Shown here: positions 15,927-25,772 of the stretch, piece by piece
How positions within the stretch are numbered: the first letter of the stretch is position 1
Layout: each line of letters starts with the position of its first letter
Program-made: the position numbers and the translations under genes
Notes under the pieces: generated by a model
Databases searched by the model: none
What the model was told of the DNA's origin: nothing
The model's input: only the letters and a program-made list of their open reading frames with translations
Source: Bacteroidaceae bacterium
Lineage (GTDB): Bacteria > Bacteroidota > Bacteroidia > Bacteroidales > Bacteroidaceae
Assembly (NCBI GenBank): GCA_017936265.1
Contig: JAGBFX010000033.1
Coordinates: 1 to 64,000 of the forward strand
Length of the DNA stretch: 64,000 bases
Direction of reading: 5' to 3'

Positions 15927-17159
15927 AATGCGGTATAGCTTGTCGCTCGGGCGTACTTTGCCAGGCACCTTGAACGACACCCTGTCGCCCTTACGCACGG
16001 TCTCTACACTCTCGAGGTTTACACGAGGGTCATCAAGTTCAATATATACAGCACCTGTTGTGGGGCCTGTAATGAGTATCTTGTCGCCGGCCTTTACCTC
16101 GCCTGCCTCTATATGGAACTCTCCCACACCAAGGTTAGAGAAGTACTTTATGGCCTTACCGATGTATACCTTGCGCTCCGTAGCCTGCGAACCGTATATG
16201 CTGCTCCACTCACCCAATTTCTGTCCTTGGTAATAACCGTCCCAGAAGCCGCGGTTGAAGACAGTCTTAAGTCTCTCGTCCCAGGCATCTTTCTTCTCCT
16301 CGGTAAACTCGCCCGCAAGATAAGCCTCGAGCGCCTCGTTGTAGCAACCCGCCACAGTCTTTACATATTCTGGTCCGCGTGCACGTCCTTCAATCTTGAA
16401 CACCCTGACACCACTCTCTATCATACGGTCCATGAAACGTATGGTCTTGAGATCTTTTGGCGACATTATATATTTGTTGTCTACCTCAAGCTCAATGTCA
16501 CTCTCGCGGTCCTTGACAATGTATCCGCGACGGCACACCTGCATGCACTCGCCACGGTTGGCACTGCGTCCCAACTGGTGCAGCGACAAGTAGCACTTGC
16601 CCGATATTGCCATGCATAGCGCACCATGGCAGAACATTTCGATGCGCAGCAACTCGCCCTTGGGGCCACATATATTCTCATCGACGATGACCTTGTGGAT
16701 TGCCGCTACCTGGTCCATATTCAGTTCACGCGCAAGCACCACCACATCGGCAAACTGGGCATAGAACTTCATCGCCTCGCTGTTGCTTATGTTAAGCTGT
16801 GTCGACAGATGCACCTCAACGCCCACTCTGTTGCAATATTGCATGACAGCCACGTCGGATGCAATTACCGCAGAGATACCGCTCTCCTTTGCCGCATCAA
16901 TAATTTTTTGCATCATCGCAATGTCATCCTCATAGATGATGGTATTGACCGTAAGGTAACTCTTTATTCCATGCCTGTCACATATCTCGGCAATCTCACG
17001 TAAATCATTGATTGAAAAGGCGCTTGCCGAATGGGCACGCATATTCAGGTGCTCGATACCGAAATATATTGAGTTCGCACCTGCCTGTATTGCAGCCGAG
17101 AGGCTCTCTCTTGAGCCTACCGGAGCCATTATCTCGAAATCTTCTCTTCTATAGTCCAT
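15888..17159 (-). CDS. Peptidase U32 family protein (TrhP/YegQ-like)
   Basis: A 423-residue U32 family protein. U32 proteins were first called collagenase-like, but several (TrhP/YegQ, RlhA) are needed for hydroxylation of tRNA or rRNA bases. The U32 signature EMFCHGALCMAISGKCYLS is at 174-192, and Cys177, Cys182, Cys189 and Cys205/Cys209 may bind an iron-sulfur cluster. An N-terminal barrel (MAPVGSRESLSAAIQAGANSIYFG) precedes it and a beta-barrel C-terminus (IEAGEVKAGDKILITGPTTG) follows, as in TrhP. The last residues (KTESGKLKAEN) are translated from a 7-bp tandem repeat and are probably dispensable. The gene starts 27 bp after sufE. Confidence 0.85.
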   Translation of the reverse strand: MDYRREDFEIMAPVGSRESLSAAIQAGANSIYFGIEHLNMRAHSASAFSINDLREIAEICDRHGIKSYLTVNTIIYEDDIAMMQKIIDAAKESGISAVIASDVAVMQYCNRVGVEVHLSTQLNISNSEAMKFYAQFADVVVLARELNMDQVAAIHKVIVDENICGPKGELLRIEMFCHGALCMAISGKCYLSLHQLGRSANRGECMQVCRRGYIVKDRESDIELEVDNKYIMSPKDLKTIRFMDRMIESGVRVFKIEGRARGPEYVKTVAGCYNEALEAYLAGEFTEEKKDAWDERLKTVFNRGFWDGYYQGQKLGEWSSIYGSQATERKVYIGKAIKYFSNLGVGEFHIEAGEVKAGDKILITGPTTGAVYIELDDPRVNLESVETVRKGDRVSFKVPGKVRPSDKLYRIDKTESGKLKAEN

Positions 17160-17186
17160 GGGATTATTCCTGTTTAGCCTTGAACC

Positions 17187-17615
17187 TTAACTCCCCATCT
17201 TGGCCTTGAACGCCAACGCATATAACCTCATCTGCTTTATCATAGCCACAAGGCCGTTGCTTCGTGTAGGCGAGAGGTGTTCTTTAAGTCCTATCGCCTC
17301 TACGAAATATGGTTCCGCAGAGAGTATCTCATCGGGAGTGTGGCCTGAATACACCTTAATGAGCAGCGACACAAGACCTTTCACTATAAGCGCGTCACCC
17401 TCGGCACGATAGATTACCTTGCCGTCTTCGTAACGTGCATCAAGCCATACGTTGCTCTGGCATCCCTCAATGAGGTTGTTGTCGGTTTTCAGCTCCTGCG
17501 GCAGGGGCTCCTGCTCATTACCGAGGTCAATGAGCAGCTGATAACGGTCGAGCCACTCCTCGAAATCGCTGAACTCCAAGATTATCTCATCCTGTATCTC
17601 GTTTATTGTAGCCAT
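17187..17615 (-). CDS. sufE: Cysteine desulfuration protein SufE
   Basis: Sulfur acceptor that takes persulfide from the cysteine desulfurase SufS for Fe-S cluster assembly. The 142-residue product has the expected length; Cys52 in IEGCQSNVWL is the persulfide-carrying residue, and DALIVKGLVSLLIKVYSG is the conserved second half. The start overlaps the stop of the upstream M28 gene by one base (TAATG), indicating translational coupling. SufS is not in the window. Confidence 0.93.
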   Translation of the reverse strand: MATINEIQDEIILEFSDFEEWLDRYQLLIDLGNEQEPLPQELKTDNNLIEGCQSNVWLDARYEDGKVIYRAEGDALIVKGLVSLLIKVYSGHTPDEILSAEPYFVEAIGLKEHLSPTRSNGLVAMIKQMRLYALAFKAKMGS

Positions 17616-18634
17616 TATTTCTCGCTGTATATAACAGACAGCACAGTCTGACCCACAGCTTTCAGTGTTGCGCTGTCTATCCAGTCCATATCATCTTTCA
17701 TGGTATGGTGATACGGTCCGAAGCCATTGGGGCTGTCTGCGTCGTGGTTTATTATATCAATACATGGAATACCGAGTATCCTGTTCACATTCACATGGTC
17801 ATCGGTTATTACACCGCCCTCGACCTTTGGGAAATAGGCTGAATAGCCCAGCCTGTAGGCATGATTCCAGACCTTATTGAGCACGAAAGGTGCGCAGTGC
17901 ATGGAGAAGCCCTCAAGAAAGAACCTTGAATCGGGGGCACCCACAATGTCAAGCAGTATTCCATAGCGCGCCTTGTAACCCTTGACGTGGGGATTACGGG
18001 CCCAGTAGGCGGAGCCGAGAGCCCATGTCTCCTCGCCTTCGACAGCATCGCGCCATTCGGCAGCATGACGGCCATAATCCTCGGCATCGAAGAAGATTAT
18101 ATCGACGCCCACCTTCGTAGGCACCTGTGAAAGATGACGCGCCACCTCGAGCAGGATACCCACTCCGCTACCGCCGTCGTTTGCACCGGGATACGGTTTG
18201 TAATGGTTAGCCGGGTCGGGGTCGGAATCGGCCCAAGGACGGGTATCCCAATGGGCACAGAGAAGTACTCGCTCGCTCTTCTCGGGTTGGAAACGTGCGA
18301 TTATGTTACGCGCCTTGAGCACATCGCCATTGTAGGCAGTTATATCTACGTTCTGTGCAATGACCTCGGCACCATAAGCACGAAGCATCGCCTCGAGATA
18401 ATCGCCGCAGTTCCTGTGCCCTTCGCTGTTGGGTACGCGTGGGCCGAAAGCCACCTGTTCGGCAATGAAACGGTAGGCACTGTCACTGTCGAAAACAGGC
18501 ACTATAGCCATTGGCTTCACTACCTGCTGTGATGCAGCAGACTTGCTCTCCTGCTGTCCGGCCTTACCGGCAGAGCCTGCACAAGCGACTATCAGAAACA
18601 GTGCGGAAAGCGGGAATATGAGATATTCTTTCAT
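17615..18634 (-). CDS. M28 family zinc peptidase lipoprotein, probable glutaminyl cyclase
   Basis: A 339-residue lipoprotein (lipobox ending at Cys18, LIVAC). The M28 metal-binding pattern is visible: His128 in CAHWDTRPWADSDPD, Asp153 in GANDGGSGVG and Glu185 in FFDAEDYG, with a later VITDDHVNVNRI providing further ligands. The length and the WADSD/GANDGGSG pattern resemble the periplasmic type II glutaminyl-peptide cyclotransferases of Bacteroidota, which cyclise N-terminal Gln of exported proteins. An aminopeptidase is the alternative. Four bases separate it from cysS upstream. Confidence 0.8.
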   Translation of the reverse strand: MKEYLIFPLSALFLIVACAGSAGKAGQQESKSAASQQVVKPMAIVPVFDSDSAYRFIAEQVAFGPRVPNSEGHRNCGDYLEAMLRAYGAEVIAQNVDITAYNGDVLKARNIIARFQPEKSERVLLCAHWDTRPWADSDPDPANHYKPYPGANDGGSGVGILLEVARHLSQVPTKVGVDIIFFDAEDYGRHAAEWRDAVEGEETWALGSAYWARNPHVKGYKARYGILLDIVGAPDSRFFLEGFSMHCAPFVLNKVWNHAYRLGYSAYFPKVEGGVITDDHVNVNRILGIPCIDIINHDADSPNGFGPYHHTMKDDMDWIDSATLKAVGQTVLSVIYSEK

Positions 18635-18638
18635 CGTA

Positions 18639-20114
18639 TCAACGGTTGAGTTTCCAGGTTGAACCGTCCTTTCCGTCCTTTATCTCGAAGCCGAGCGCAG
18701 CAAGCTCATCGCGGATTCTGTCGCTTGTTGCCCAATCCTTGTTGGCCTTTGCCACCTGGCGCTGCTGCAGGAGCATGTCCACGACCTTGCCGAAAGCCTC
18801 CTCGCGGCCGCTATCACTGCCTCGCTCCTCCTTGAGACCAAGAATGTCGAACGCGAATAGACGGAATGTATCCTTAAGTTCGGCGAGGTCGGTCTCACTG
18901 ATTGAAACCTTCTTGTCGGCAATCTGGTTTATGGCGCGACATGCATCGAAGAGGTGCGAGATTACCTGTGCAGTGTTCATGTCATCGTTCATGGCATCGT
19001 AGCACTTGCCACGCAGCCCCTTCACATCGGCTGTAGTCTCGCCTGATGCGGTAAGGGAACCAAGAGTCTTGTATGCCTCGAGCAGACGTTGCAGACCCTT
19101 TTCGGCAGCCTGCAGAGCCTCGTTGCTGAAGTCTACGGTACTGCGGTAATGCGCCTGAAGGATGAAGAAACGGATTGTCATCGGCGAGTATGCCTGAGCA
19201 AGCAGCTTGTGTGTTCCGTTGAAGAACTCATCAAGGGTAATGAAGTTGCCCAAAGACTTGCCCATCTTGGTACCGTTGATGGTTATCATGTTATTGTGCA
19301 TCCAATACTTCACGACATGATGACCCATTGATGCCATGCCCTGTGCTATCTCACACTCATGGTGAGGGAATACAAGGTCCATGCCACCGCCATGGATGTC
19401 GAACTGCTCGCCAAGATATTTGCGTCCCATGGCTGTACACTCGCAGTGCCATCCCGGGAAGCCGGCACCCCATGGCGACGGCCAACGCATGATGTGTTCG
19501 GGCTGTGCACACTTCCACAGCGCAAAATCGGCAGGATTGCGTTTCTCGTTCTGACCATCAAGTTCGCGGGTGGTGTTGAGCACATCCTCGAGATTGCGTC
19601 CCGAGAGTATTCCGTATTTGTGCTCCTTGTCATACTTTGCTACGTCGAAGTACACCGAACCCTCGCTCTCATAGGCATAACCGTTCGCAAGAATCTCCTT
19701 GACAAGTTCAATCTGCTCGATAATGTGGCCCGACGCATGGGGCTCAATGCTCGGGGGCAACACATTCAGCGCCTCCATTACCTTGTGATAGTGGAGTGTA
19801 TACTGCTGAACCACCTCCATAGGCTCAAGCTGTTCAAGACGTGCCTTCTTTGCTATCTTGTCCTCTCCCTCATCGGCATCATGTTCAAGGTGACCCACAT
19901 CGGTAATGTTTCGCACGTAACGGACCTTGTAGCCGAGGTTCTGAAGATAGCGGAACAGCACATCGAATGTGATTGCAGGACGTGCATGACCAAGATGTGC
20001 AGGACCATATACGGTAGGTCCGCAGACATAAAGACCCACATTGGGTGCATGAAGCGGCTCGAACACCTCCTTTTTACGGGAGAGTGTGTTATATATCATG
20101 AACTTGTTTTCCAT
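18639..20114 (-). CDS. cysS: Cysteinyl-tRNA synthetase
   Basis: A class I aminoacyl-tRNA synthetase charging tRNA-Cys. The 491-residue product has Cys31 (zinc and substrate thiol binding) in [17 protein letters not shown] with the HIGH-type HLGH at 40-43, and the KMSKS loop as KMGKS at 283-287 followed by [21 protein letters not shown] and [10 protein letters not shown] give the remaining zinc ligands. The C-terminal DALR-type helical region and short anticodon-binding tail are present. Confidence 0.97.
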   Translation of the reverse strand: MENKFMIYNTLSRKKEVFEPLHAPNVGLYVCGPTVYGPAHLGHARPAITFDVLFRYLQNLGYKVRYVRNITDVGHLEHDADEGEDKIAKKARLEQLEPMEVVQQYTLHYHKVMEALNVLPPSIEPHASGHIIEQIELVKEILANGYAYESEGSVYFDVAKYDKEHKYGILSGRNLEDVLNTTRELDGQNEKRNPADFALWKCAQPEHIMRWPSPWGAGFPGWHCECTAMGRKYLGEQFDIHGGGMDLVFPHHECEIAQGMASMGHHVVKYWMHNNMITINGTKMGKSLGNFITLDEFFNGTHKLLAQAYSPMTIRFFILQAHYRSTVDFSNEALQAAEKGLQRLLEAYKTLGSLTASGETTADVKGLRGKCYDAMNDDMNTAQVISHLFDACRAINQIADKKVSISETDLAELKDTFRLFAFDILGLKEERGSDSGREEAFGKVVDMLLQQRQVAKANKDWATSDRIRDELAALGFEIKDGKDGSTWKLNR

Positions 20115-20151
20115 ATTGTATTATTTTTGTTTTACAGTTGAGTATCTATTG

Positions 20152-22071
20152 CTACTTGAATTTTCGTGTTGCATTGCGGTTGCGCTTGACACGCTCCTTC
20201 GGAGGTTTCTGCTTGGTAATCTCAAGCGGTTTCTGTTTGTCAAGCGGCATGTTGATATCCCAATCATCCTGTGAATACTCAAAGAGTGCTTTCAAATCGA
20301 GCTTATGATGATAGTAGTATACCTTCTCGGGCTGGAGTCCCTTGTCGTACTCTCCCGTATCCCATTTACCGTTACCGTTGCTGTCGACCAGCATGCGCAT
20401 ATAGTATGTGCCGGGCTTTACAAAGTAGAACAAACAACCGCCGTTCTTCAGTTTCTCCTGCATCACGACCTTTTCGTTTGAGTTGATGAGCTGCACAATG
20501 GCATCATCGCCCACCCCGCGCACATTGACATAAAGCACGGCATACTCCTCGAGTGTACGGAAAGCCATGTCGCGGACAATCTTCTCCGAGACACCGCCAT
20601 AGAGTCCCTTGAATGCCGCCGAGTCAACCACCATACGGTATTTGCAACCTGGACGCCACTCGGCAAACAGACGGTATTCCTTAATGTTGCTGTCACTTTG
20701 GCGAAACACGTACTCCATTGGTATAAATGTAGAGTCGACCACAGAGAACAACTGTATCGCTGCTGTGTCAACAGACAGCAGTGGTTCATCAAATGTAAAG
20801 GCGCAATCACCGTTTACATCCATTGAGGGACCACCCGAAAAACGTACCTTCAGGATCTTTGTCTTCGGGACAAATTGTGGCGGATTATTCTCATCATAGC
20901 CCTCTTTCCTGCTTTCGGCTTTCAGAAATTTCTTCTTCTCATCCTCAAGGAGTTTCTGCTCTTCTTCAACAATCTTGGCCCACTTCTTCTTTACTGCAAG
21001 GTTGAGTGTGTCGCACATGTCAACATAAATGCCTAGTGAATCGGGTACCTTATAAGTTACGGCAATCGAAAGTGTATCAGCCGAATAGAGTGCAGAATCC
21101 TTGAACCAGCAGGTCAAAGTATCCATTCTCTCCGATGCCTCGAGTATATACTGTCCCTCCATGTCAAAGCCTATACCCTCGATTTTGGGAAGTTCATTGT
21201 TAGGCGATGCAAAGAAAAGTTTGATATTGTTATGCGCAGGACGCTGGTTCTTCGCTATGTACTGCATCCTCATATCCTCAAGGAATGCGCGCAGAACAAG
21301 GTCATCGGGTTGGAAACGGGTATAGCGCACCTGCTTGATGGTATCGATGGTGAGACTGTCGCGCCAGACTGTATCAGGACGTACAGCTTCGCTCGCAAAC
21401 GGCGATACATAGGTATCCATGAAAGCAATCTTCTCGCTCTTCTGGTCAAAGAGATTGTTCTGGTTGGCATCGGCAAGGGCATATACCCTGTACTTGCCCG
21501 GAGCGATACCCTTTATTGTGAAACGTCCGCGCGCGTCGGTACGTGAGATACGCTCGAAAGGTTTGCTTGTAAATGCCGAGTCTTCGAGCAGAGAATGAAG
21601 GCCTACGACCATACCCTTTATAGGTTCAAGGGTCTCGGCCTCAAGGACGGCGCCCGACACTGCAAGAGTGTCTACTCTCTCCCCCGTTGAGAACACATAG
21701 GCAAAGTTCTCATAAGGATTGCTCTCGTTGTTGTCGACTATCGCATCGCCGAAGTCTACAGAGTATGTGGTGTTCGGCCATAGGGAATCGAACAGTTCAA
21801 CTGTCACGCGCTTGCCCGATGATTTTATTTCAGGCATCTGCACCTGTGGCGGAGAGACAATTACTTTCTCGAAGGCGTTGACCAACTTCACGTTCTCATC
21901 GAATAGAAGCTCAATCTTGCCCTCCTTTACATTGGTTGCATACTGCCCGGGAGTTGCTTTCATAAGCACAGGCGGTTCCTCATCGTAAGGACCGCCGTCG
22001 GGTCTGCCGATACTTGCACAGGCAACTACCGTCAGTAAAAGGAATAGATATTTTATATCTTTTAGTCTCAT
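20152..22071 (-). CDS. Ig-like domain lipoprotein
   Basis: A 639-residue predicted lipoprotein (Cys18 in TVVACAS), a conserved type in Bacteroidota with no assigned function. Residues about 30-130 form a Big_5 (SbsA)-like Ig domain: PPVLMKATPGQYATNVKEGKIELLFDE is the usual start and YENFAYVFSTG the usual end. A carboxypeptidase-regulatory-like beta-sandwich follows (about 137-220, ARGRFTIKGIAPGKYRVYALAD). A Lys/Glu-rich helix (about 375-400) precedes more Ig-like sequence. The C-terminus is strongly basic. It lies 6 bp from the GH3 gene and may be cotranscribed. Confidence 0.75.
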   Translation of the reverse strand: MRLKDIKYLFLLLTVVACASIGRPDGGPYDEEPPVLMKATPGQYATNVKEGKIELLFDENVKLVNAFEKVIVSPPQVQMPEIKSSGKRVTVELFDSLWPNTTYSVDFGDAIVDNNESNPYENFAYVFSTGERVDTLAVSGAVLEAETLEPIKGMVVGLHSLLEDSAFTSKPFERISRTDARGRFTIKGIAPGKYRVYALADANQNNLFDQKSEKIAFMDTYVSPFASEAVRPDTVWRDSLTIDTIKQVRYTRFQPDDLVLRAFLEDMRMQYIAKNQRPAHNNIKLFFASPNNELPKIEGIGFDMEGQYILEASERMDTLTCWFKDSALYSADTLSIAVTYKVPDSLGIYVDMCDTLNLAVKKKWAKIVEEEQKLLEDEKKKFLKAESRKEGYDENNPPQFVPKTKILKVRFSGGPSMDVNGDCAFTFDEPLLSVDTAAIQLFSVVDSTFIPMEYVFRQSDSNIKEYRLFAEWRPGCKYRMVVDSAAFKGLYGGVSEKIVRDMAFRTLEEYAVLYVNVRGVGDDAIVQLINSNEKVVMQEKLKNGGCLFYFVKPGTYYMRMLVDSNGNGKWDTGEYDKGLQPEKVYYYHHKLDLKALFEYSQDDWDINMPLDKQKPLEITKQKPPKERVKRNRNATRKFK

Positions 22072-22077
22072 TGTCTA

Positions 22078-23595
22078 TTATCCGTTCATCTTCATCAGTT
22101 CCTCGATGTACTGTCTGCTGTTGCTCAAGCGCGGTACCTTATGCTGGCCACCCAGCTTGCCTTTACTCTTGAGCCAGTCGGTAAAGAGTCCTTTGCGTGC
22201 AACGACAATCTCAAGCTGCTGCATGGTCTTGTTCTTGTAGCGTTTTGCCTCATAGTCTGAGTTTATCTGCTGAAGAGCAAGGTCAAGAACCTCCACGAAC
22301 TTATCGAGCGAGTCAGGTTCTTTAGCGAACTCTATGAGCCACTGGTGACGACACTGGGCGTTGGCATCCATGAAGACCGGAGCCGCCGTATACTCCTGCA
22401 CTTGGGCGCCGGTCTCGGCACATGCTTTCTGAAGGCCCTTCTCGGCATTGTCAACGACAAGTTCCTCACCGAAGGCATTGATGAAATGCTTTGTACGGCC
22501 CGAGATTATTATCTTGTACGGGTCCTTGCTTGTGAAACGCACAGTGTCACCAATCATATAACGCCACAGACCGCACGATGTTGAGATGAGCATTGCGTAA
22601 TTCTTGCCGACCTCGACCTCCCAGACAGGAAGTATACGCGGTTCGGGCGAATCGAGATCCTCGAACGGGATGAACTCATAGAAGATATCATAGTCCATCA
22701 TCAACAGCATGGCAGGGTCGGACGGGTCGTTCTGTATTCCGAAGAAGCCCTCACTGGCGTTGTATGTTTCCATGTACTTCATATCATCCTTGCGGATTAT
22801 CTGCTTGTACTGCTCACGATAAGGTGTAAACGCCACGCCACCATGGAAGAAGACCTCAAGATTCGGCCACAATTCCTCTACCCCTTTCTTGCCCGTGATG
22901 TCAAGCATATGCTTTAGCACAGCCATCATCCATGATGGAACACCTGAGAGATTTGTCACATTCACGTTGCATGTGGCACGTGCTATGCGCTCCATCTTCT
23001 CCTCGAAGTCGCTCAACAGAGCTATCTCCTTGCCTGGAACACGCATCATGTTCACAAAAGCGCTACAGTTCTCGATGAGAATAGCGCTGAGGTCACCGAC
23101 AAGTGTACCCGGAAGATTGTAGTTGGGAGCATGACTGCCACCGAGAATCAATCCTTTACCCGCGAAGATGCGGCTCTTGGGGTTGTTTGCCACATATTGG
23201 GCAACAACGTCAAAGCCACCTTTATAATGGGCATTCTGCAAGCCTTGTGGGGTTACAGGGATAAACTTGCTCTTGTCGTTGGTTGTTCCCGAGGATTTTG
23301 CGAACCACCTGCAACGCCCTTTCCACAGGACATCTTTCTCGCCCTGGCGCATACGGTCGATATAACCTTTCAGGCTCTCATAGTCCTGCATGCCTACCGC
23401 CTTTGCGAACTGTTCGTAGCTCCTGATACCTGAATAGCCATGCCTGATACCCCACTCCGTACCTTCGGCCGCTGCAATAAGACGCTTTAACACGGTGCGC
23501 TGTATCTCCTCGGTTCTGTTGGCATATTCAGCAATTTTCCTGACCCTGCTGTTGAATACAGGCTTTACAAATGGCGTCAGATTCATATGTGACAA
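22078..23595 (-). CDS. GH3 family protein (acyl-adenylate-forming superfamily)
   Basis: A 505-residue homologue of plant GH3 auxin-amido synthetases, which belong to the ANL adenylating superfamily. The ATP-binding motif appears as FAKSSGTTNDKSKFIPVT, followed by a substrate-domain region and YMETYNASEGFFGIQ, the GH3 form of the A5 motif; ISGRTKHFINAFGEELV marks the hinge and C-terminal subdomain. In Bacteroidota the family is common but the substrate is unknown; the fold predicts activation of a carboxylate and possibly conjugation to an amine. The start at 23586 is an alternative. Confidence 0.85.
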   Translation of the reverse strand: MSHMNLTPFVKPVFNSRVRKIAEYANRTEEIQRTVLKRLIAAAEGTEWGIRHGYSGIRSYEQFAKAVGMQDYESLKGYIDRMRQGEKDVLWKGRCRWFAKSSGTTNDKSKFIPVTPQGLQNAHYKGGFDVVAQYVANNPKSRIFAGKGLILGGSHAPNYNLPGTLVGDLSAILIENCSAFVNMMRVPGKEIALLSDFEEKMERIARATCNVNVTNLSGVPSWMMAVLKHMLDITGKKGVEELWPNLEVFFHGGVAFTPYREQYKQIIRKDDMKYMETYNASEGFFGIQNDPSDPAMLLMMDYDIFYEFIPFEDLDSPEPRILPVWEVEVGKNYAMLISTSCGLWRYMIGDTVRFTSKDPYKIIISGRTKHFINAFGEELVVDNAEKGLQKACAETGAQVQEYTAAPVFMDANAQCRHQWLIEFAKEPDSLDKFVEVLDLALQQINSDYEAKRYKNKTMQQLEIVVARKGLFTDWLKSKGKLGGQHKVPRLSNSRQYIEELMKMNG

Positions 23596-23628
23596 TCTTT
23601 GAAGCTGTTTAAAATCCTAAATCATTTC

Positions 23629-25755
23629 TTACTCATTTTCTGATGCGAAGTTATCTTTTCCCTTGTCGAGGAAACGGATATAAGCATCGATATCGGTATT
23701 ATAGCTGTATGATGATGTGAGCGGGTCACCATAAGAGTCGACAAGCACATAGAATGGCTGCGCACTACCGCCGAACTTATGGTTCTGCAGATAGGTCCAC
23801 TTCTCGCCCACTGTAGTAATCCATACCATCTTGCCGTCCTCGCCCTCTACCTTGAAAGGCTTCTCGAGTTCGGTCTTGTCATCGACGTAGAGTGATGCTA
23901 CGATATAGTCGTTGCGCATGATATCGATAACACGGTCATCGCTCCACACGGCTGCCTCCATCTCGCGGCAGTTCACACATCCGTGTCCTGTAAAGTCAAG
24001 CATTACAGGTTTGCCTGTTGTCTGGCTCATACGGAGCGCAGTCTCATAATCATCGGTGTGAGCCTTGAAATCATTGTCGTAGAGGCTGAAGTCCTGTGTC
24101 TTCATAGGAGGGGCAAAGGCACTGATAGCCTTACATGGAGCACCCCAAAGACCCGGAATCATATATATTGCGAACGCGATAGAAATGAGACCTGTAAAGA
24201 ATCCGGGAACAGAAGTCTTCTTCTCTTCGTCCTCATCGTGCGGGAAACGGATGATGTTCAGCAGGTAAAGACCAAGGATGAAGAACAACGCAATCCACAA
24301 TGCAAGGAATGTCTCGCGGTCGAGGATACCCCAACCATAGGCAAGGTCGGCAACAGAGAGGAACTTGAGCGAGAATGCAAGCTCAATGAAACCTAGAACA
24401 ACCTTGATAGTGTTCATCCAGCTACCCGAGCGCGGTGTCTGCTTAAGCAGAGAGGGGAAGAGAGCGAACAGTGTGAAAGGCAATGCAAGTGCCAACGCGA
24501 ATGCGAACATGCCCACAGAAGGAGCAAGAATCTCGCCTGAATCAGCGACCGACACAAGCATGAAACCGATAATGGGACCGGTACAAGAGAACGAAACCAG
24601 TACCAGTGTAAATGCCATGAGGAATATGCTCAGGAGACCTGTGGTGTTGCTAGCCTTCTCATCGACCTTGTTTGTCCATGATGAGGGCAATGTGAGTTCA
24701 AAACCGCCAAGGAACGATGCACCGAATGCGATGAGCATCAGGAAGAAGAAGATATTGAACACAGCACTTGTAGAGAGGGCGTTCAATGCTCCTGCACCGA
24801 AAATGAGCGTAACGAGTACACCCAAAAGGAGGTAGATAATAACGATAGAGACACCATAGATGATTGCCTCGCGGATTGCCTTAGTGCGATCCTTAGAACG
24901 CTTAAGGAAGAAGCTGACAGTCATTGGGATGATTGGCCACACGCAAGGTGTCAGTAGGGCAACGAGTCCGGCACCGAAACCGAGCACAAAGATAAGCCAA
25001 AGAGAAGAGCTTTCCTCTTTGTCGAAAGAGTTGAGTTCACTGATCACGCTTCTCCAGCGGTACTCCTCGGTATTCTTGTCAACAGCGGCCTCTACGGTCT
25101 CCGTCTCGGCCACGACAGGGGCAGGTTCTTCGGCAGCCTCACCTTCAGACTCTTCACCGGCCTCCTCGGTTGGAGCCTCAGCGGGAGTCTCTACAACCTT
25201 CTCGACCGGTTTCTCGGCAGGCTTCTCGACTTTCTGCTCAGCCGGCTTTGCAGGCTCCTTCTTTTCAGGAGCGGAGACAGGCTTTGCAACCTCGGCCTTC
25301 TTCTCGGCTGTACCCTTTACCTCAAAGTCGTAACGACCCATAAAGCACTGGCCGTCGCCACATGACTGATAGCTTACTGTACCCTCAATACGATAATCAC
25401 CGCCAAGGAGTTTGAACTCCTGTGTAAAGAGCGCGCTCTCATCAAAGAAAGGAACCTCCATCTCGAAAACAGAGTCATACTCTCTTTTCACACCATCGCC
25501 AGGAACAACGGCACCGACGAGCTCGGCACCCTCAACGACATGATACTTCACGGTCAGAGGTGTAGGACCGCCTGAAGGCACATCCGTCGAATAAAGATGA
25601 TAACCGGACTCAATATAAGCCTCAAACTCGATAACACCCTTGTCACCCTTGACGGTAACAACATTCTCCATTGATACGGGGTCATAGCCACCGAACTGCG
25701 CTGCGGCCGGAAGTATTGCCAGCAACATCACCAATGATAAAAACAGTTTCTTCAT
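23629..25755 (-). CDS. dsbD: DsbD-type thiol:disulfide interchange protein
   Basis: An inner-membrane reductase that passes electrons from cytoplasmic thioredoxin to periplasmic thiol proteins. The 708-residue product has a signal peptide (1-19), an N-terminal DsbD-alpha domain with Cys132/Cys137 (SCGDGQC), a Pro/Glu/Ala/Lys linker (about 150-235), and a multi-helix region with paired cysteines in LLTPCVWPIIP and SFSCTGPIIG. The C-terminal thioredoxin-like domain has Cys593/Cys596 (GCVNC). All three redox pairs are present. The start at 25755 is preferred because MKKLFLSLVMLLAIL begins the signal peptide; an upstream in-frame ATG would overlap the rRNA methyltransferase gene. Confidence 0.92.
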   Translation of the reverse strand: MKKLFLSLVMLLAILPAAAQFGGYDPVSMENVVTVKGDKGVIEFEAYIESGYHLYSTDVPSGGPTPLTVKYHVVEGAELVGAVVPGDGVKREYDSVFEMEVPFFDESALFTQEFKLLGGDYRIEGTVSYQSCGDGQCFMGRYDFEVKGTAEKKAEVAKPVSAPEKKEPAKPAEQKVEKPAEKPVEKVVETPAEAPTEEAGEESEGEAAEEPAPVVAETETVEAAVDKNTEEYRWRSVISELNSFDKEESSSLWLIFVLGFGAGLVALLTPCVWPIIPMTVSFFLKRSKDRTKAIREAIIYGVSIVIIYLLLGVLVTLIFGAGALNALSTSAVFNIFFFLMLIAFGASFLGGFELTLPSSWTNKVDEKASNTTGLLSIFLMAFTLVLVSFSCTGPIIGFMLVSVADSGEILAPSVGMFAFALALALPFTLFALFPSLLKQTPRSGSWMNTIKVVLGFIELAFSLKFLSVADLAYGWGILDRETFLALWIALFFILGLYLLNIIRFPHDEDEEKKTSVPGFFTGLISIAFAIYMIPGLWGAPCKAISAFAPPMKTQDFSLYDNDFKAHTDDYETALRMSQTTGKPVMLDFTGHGCVNCREMEAAVWSDDRVIDIMRNDYIVASLYVDDKTELEKPFKVEGEDGKMVWITTVGEKWTYLQNHKFGGSAQPFYVLVDSYGDPLTSSYSYNTDIDAYIRFLDKGKDNFASENE

Positions 25756-25772
25756 TTCTATATTATTTTGTT

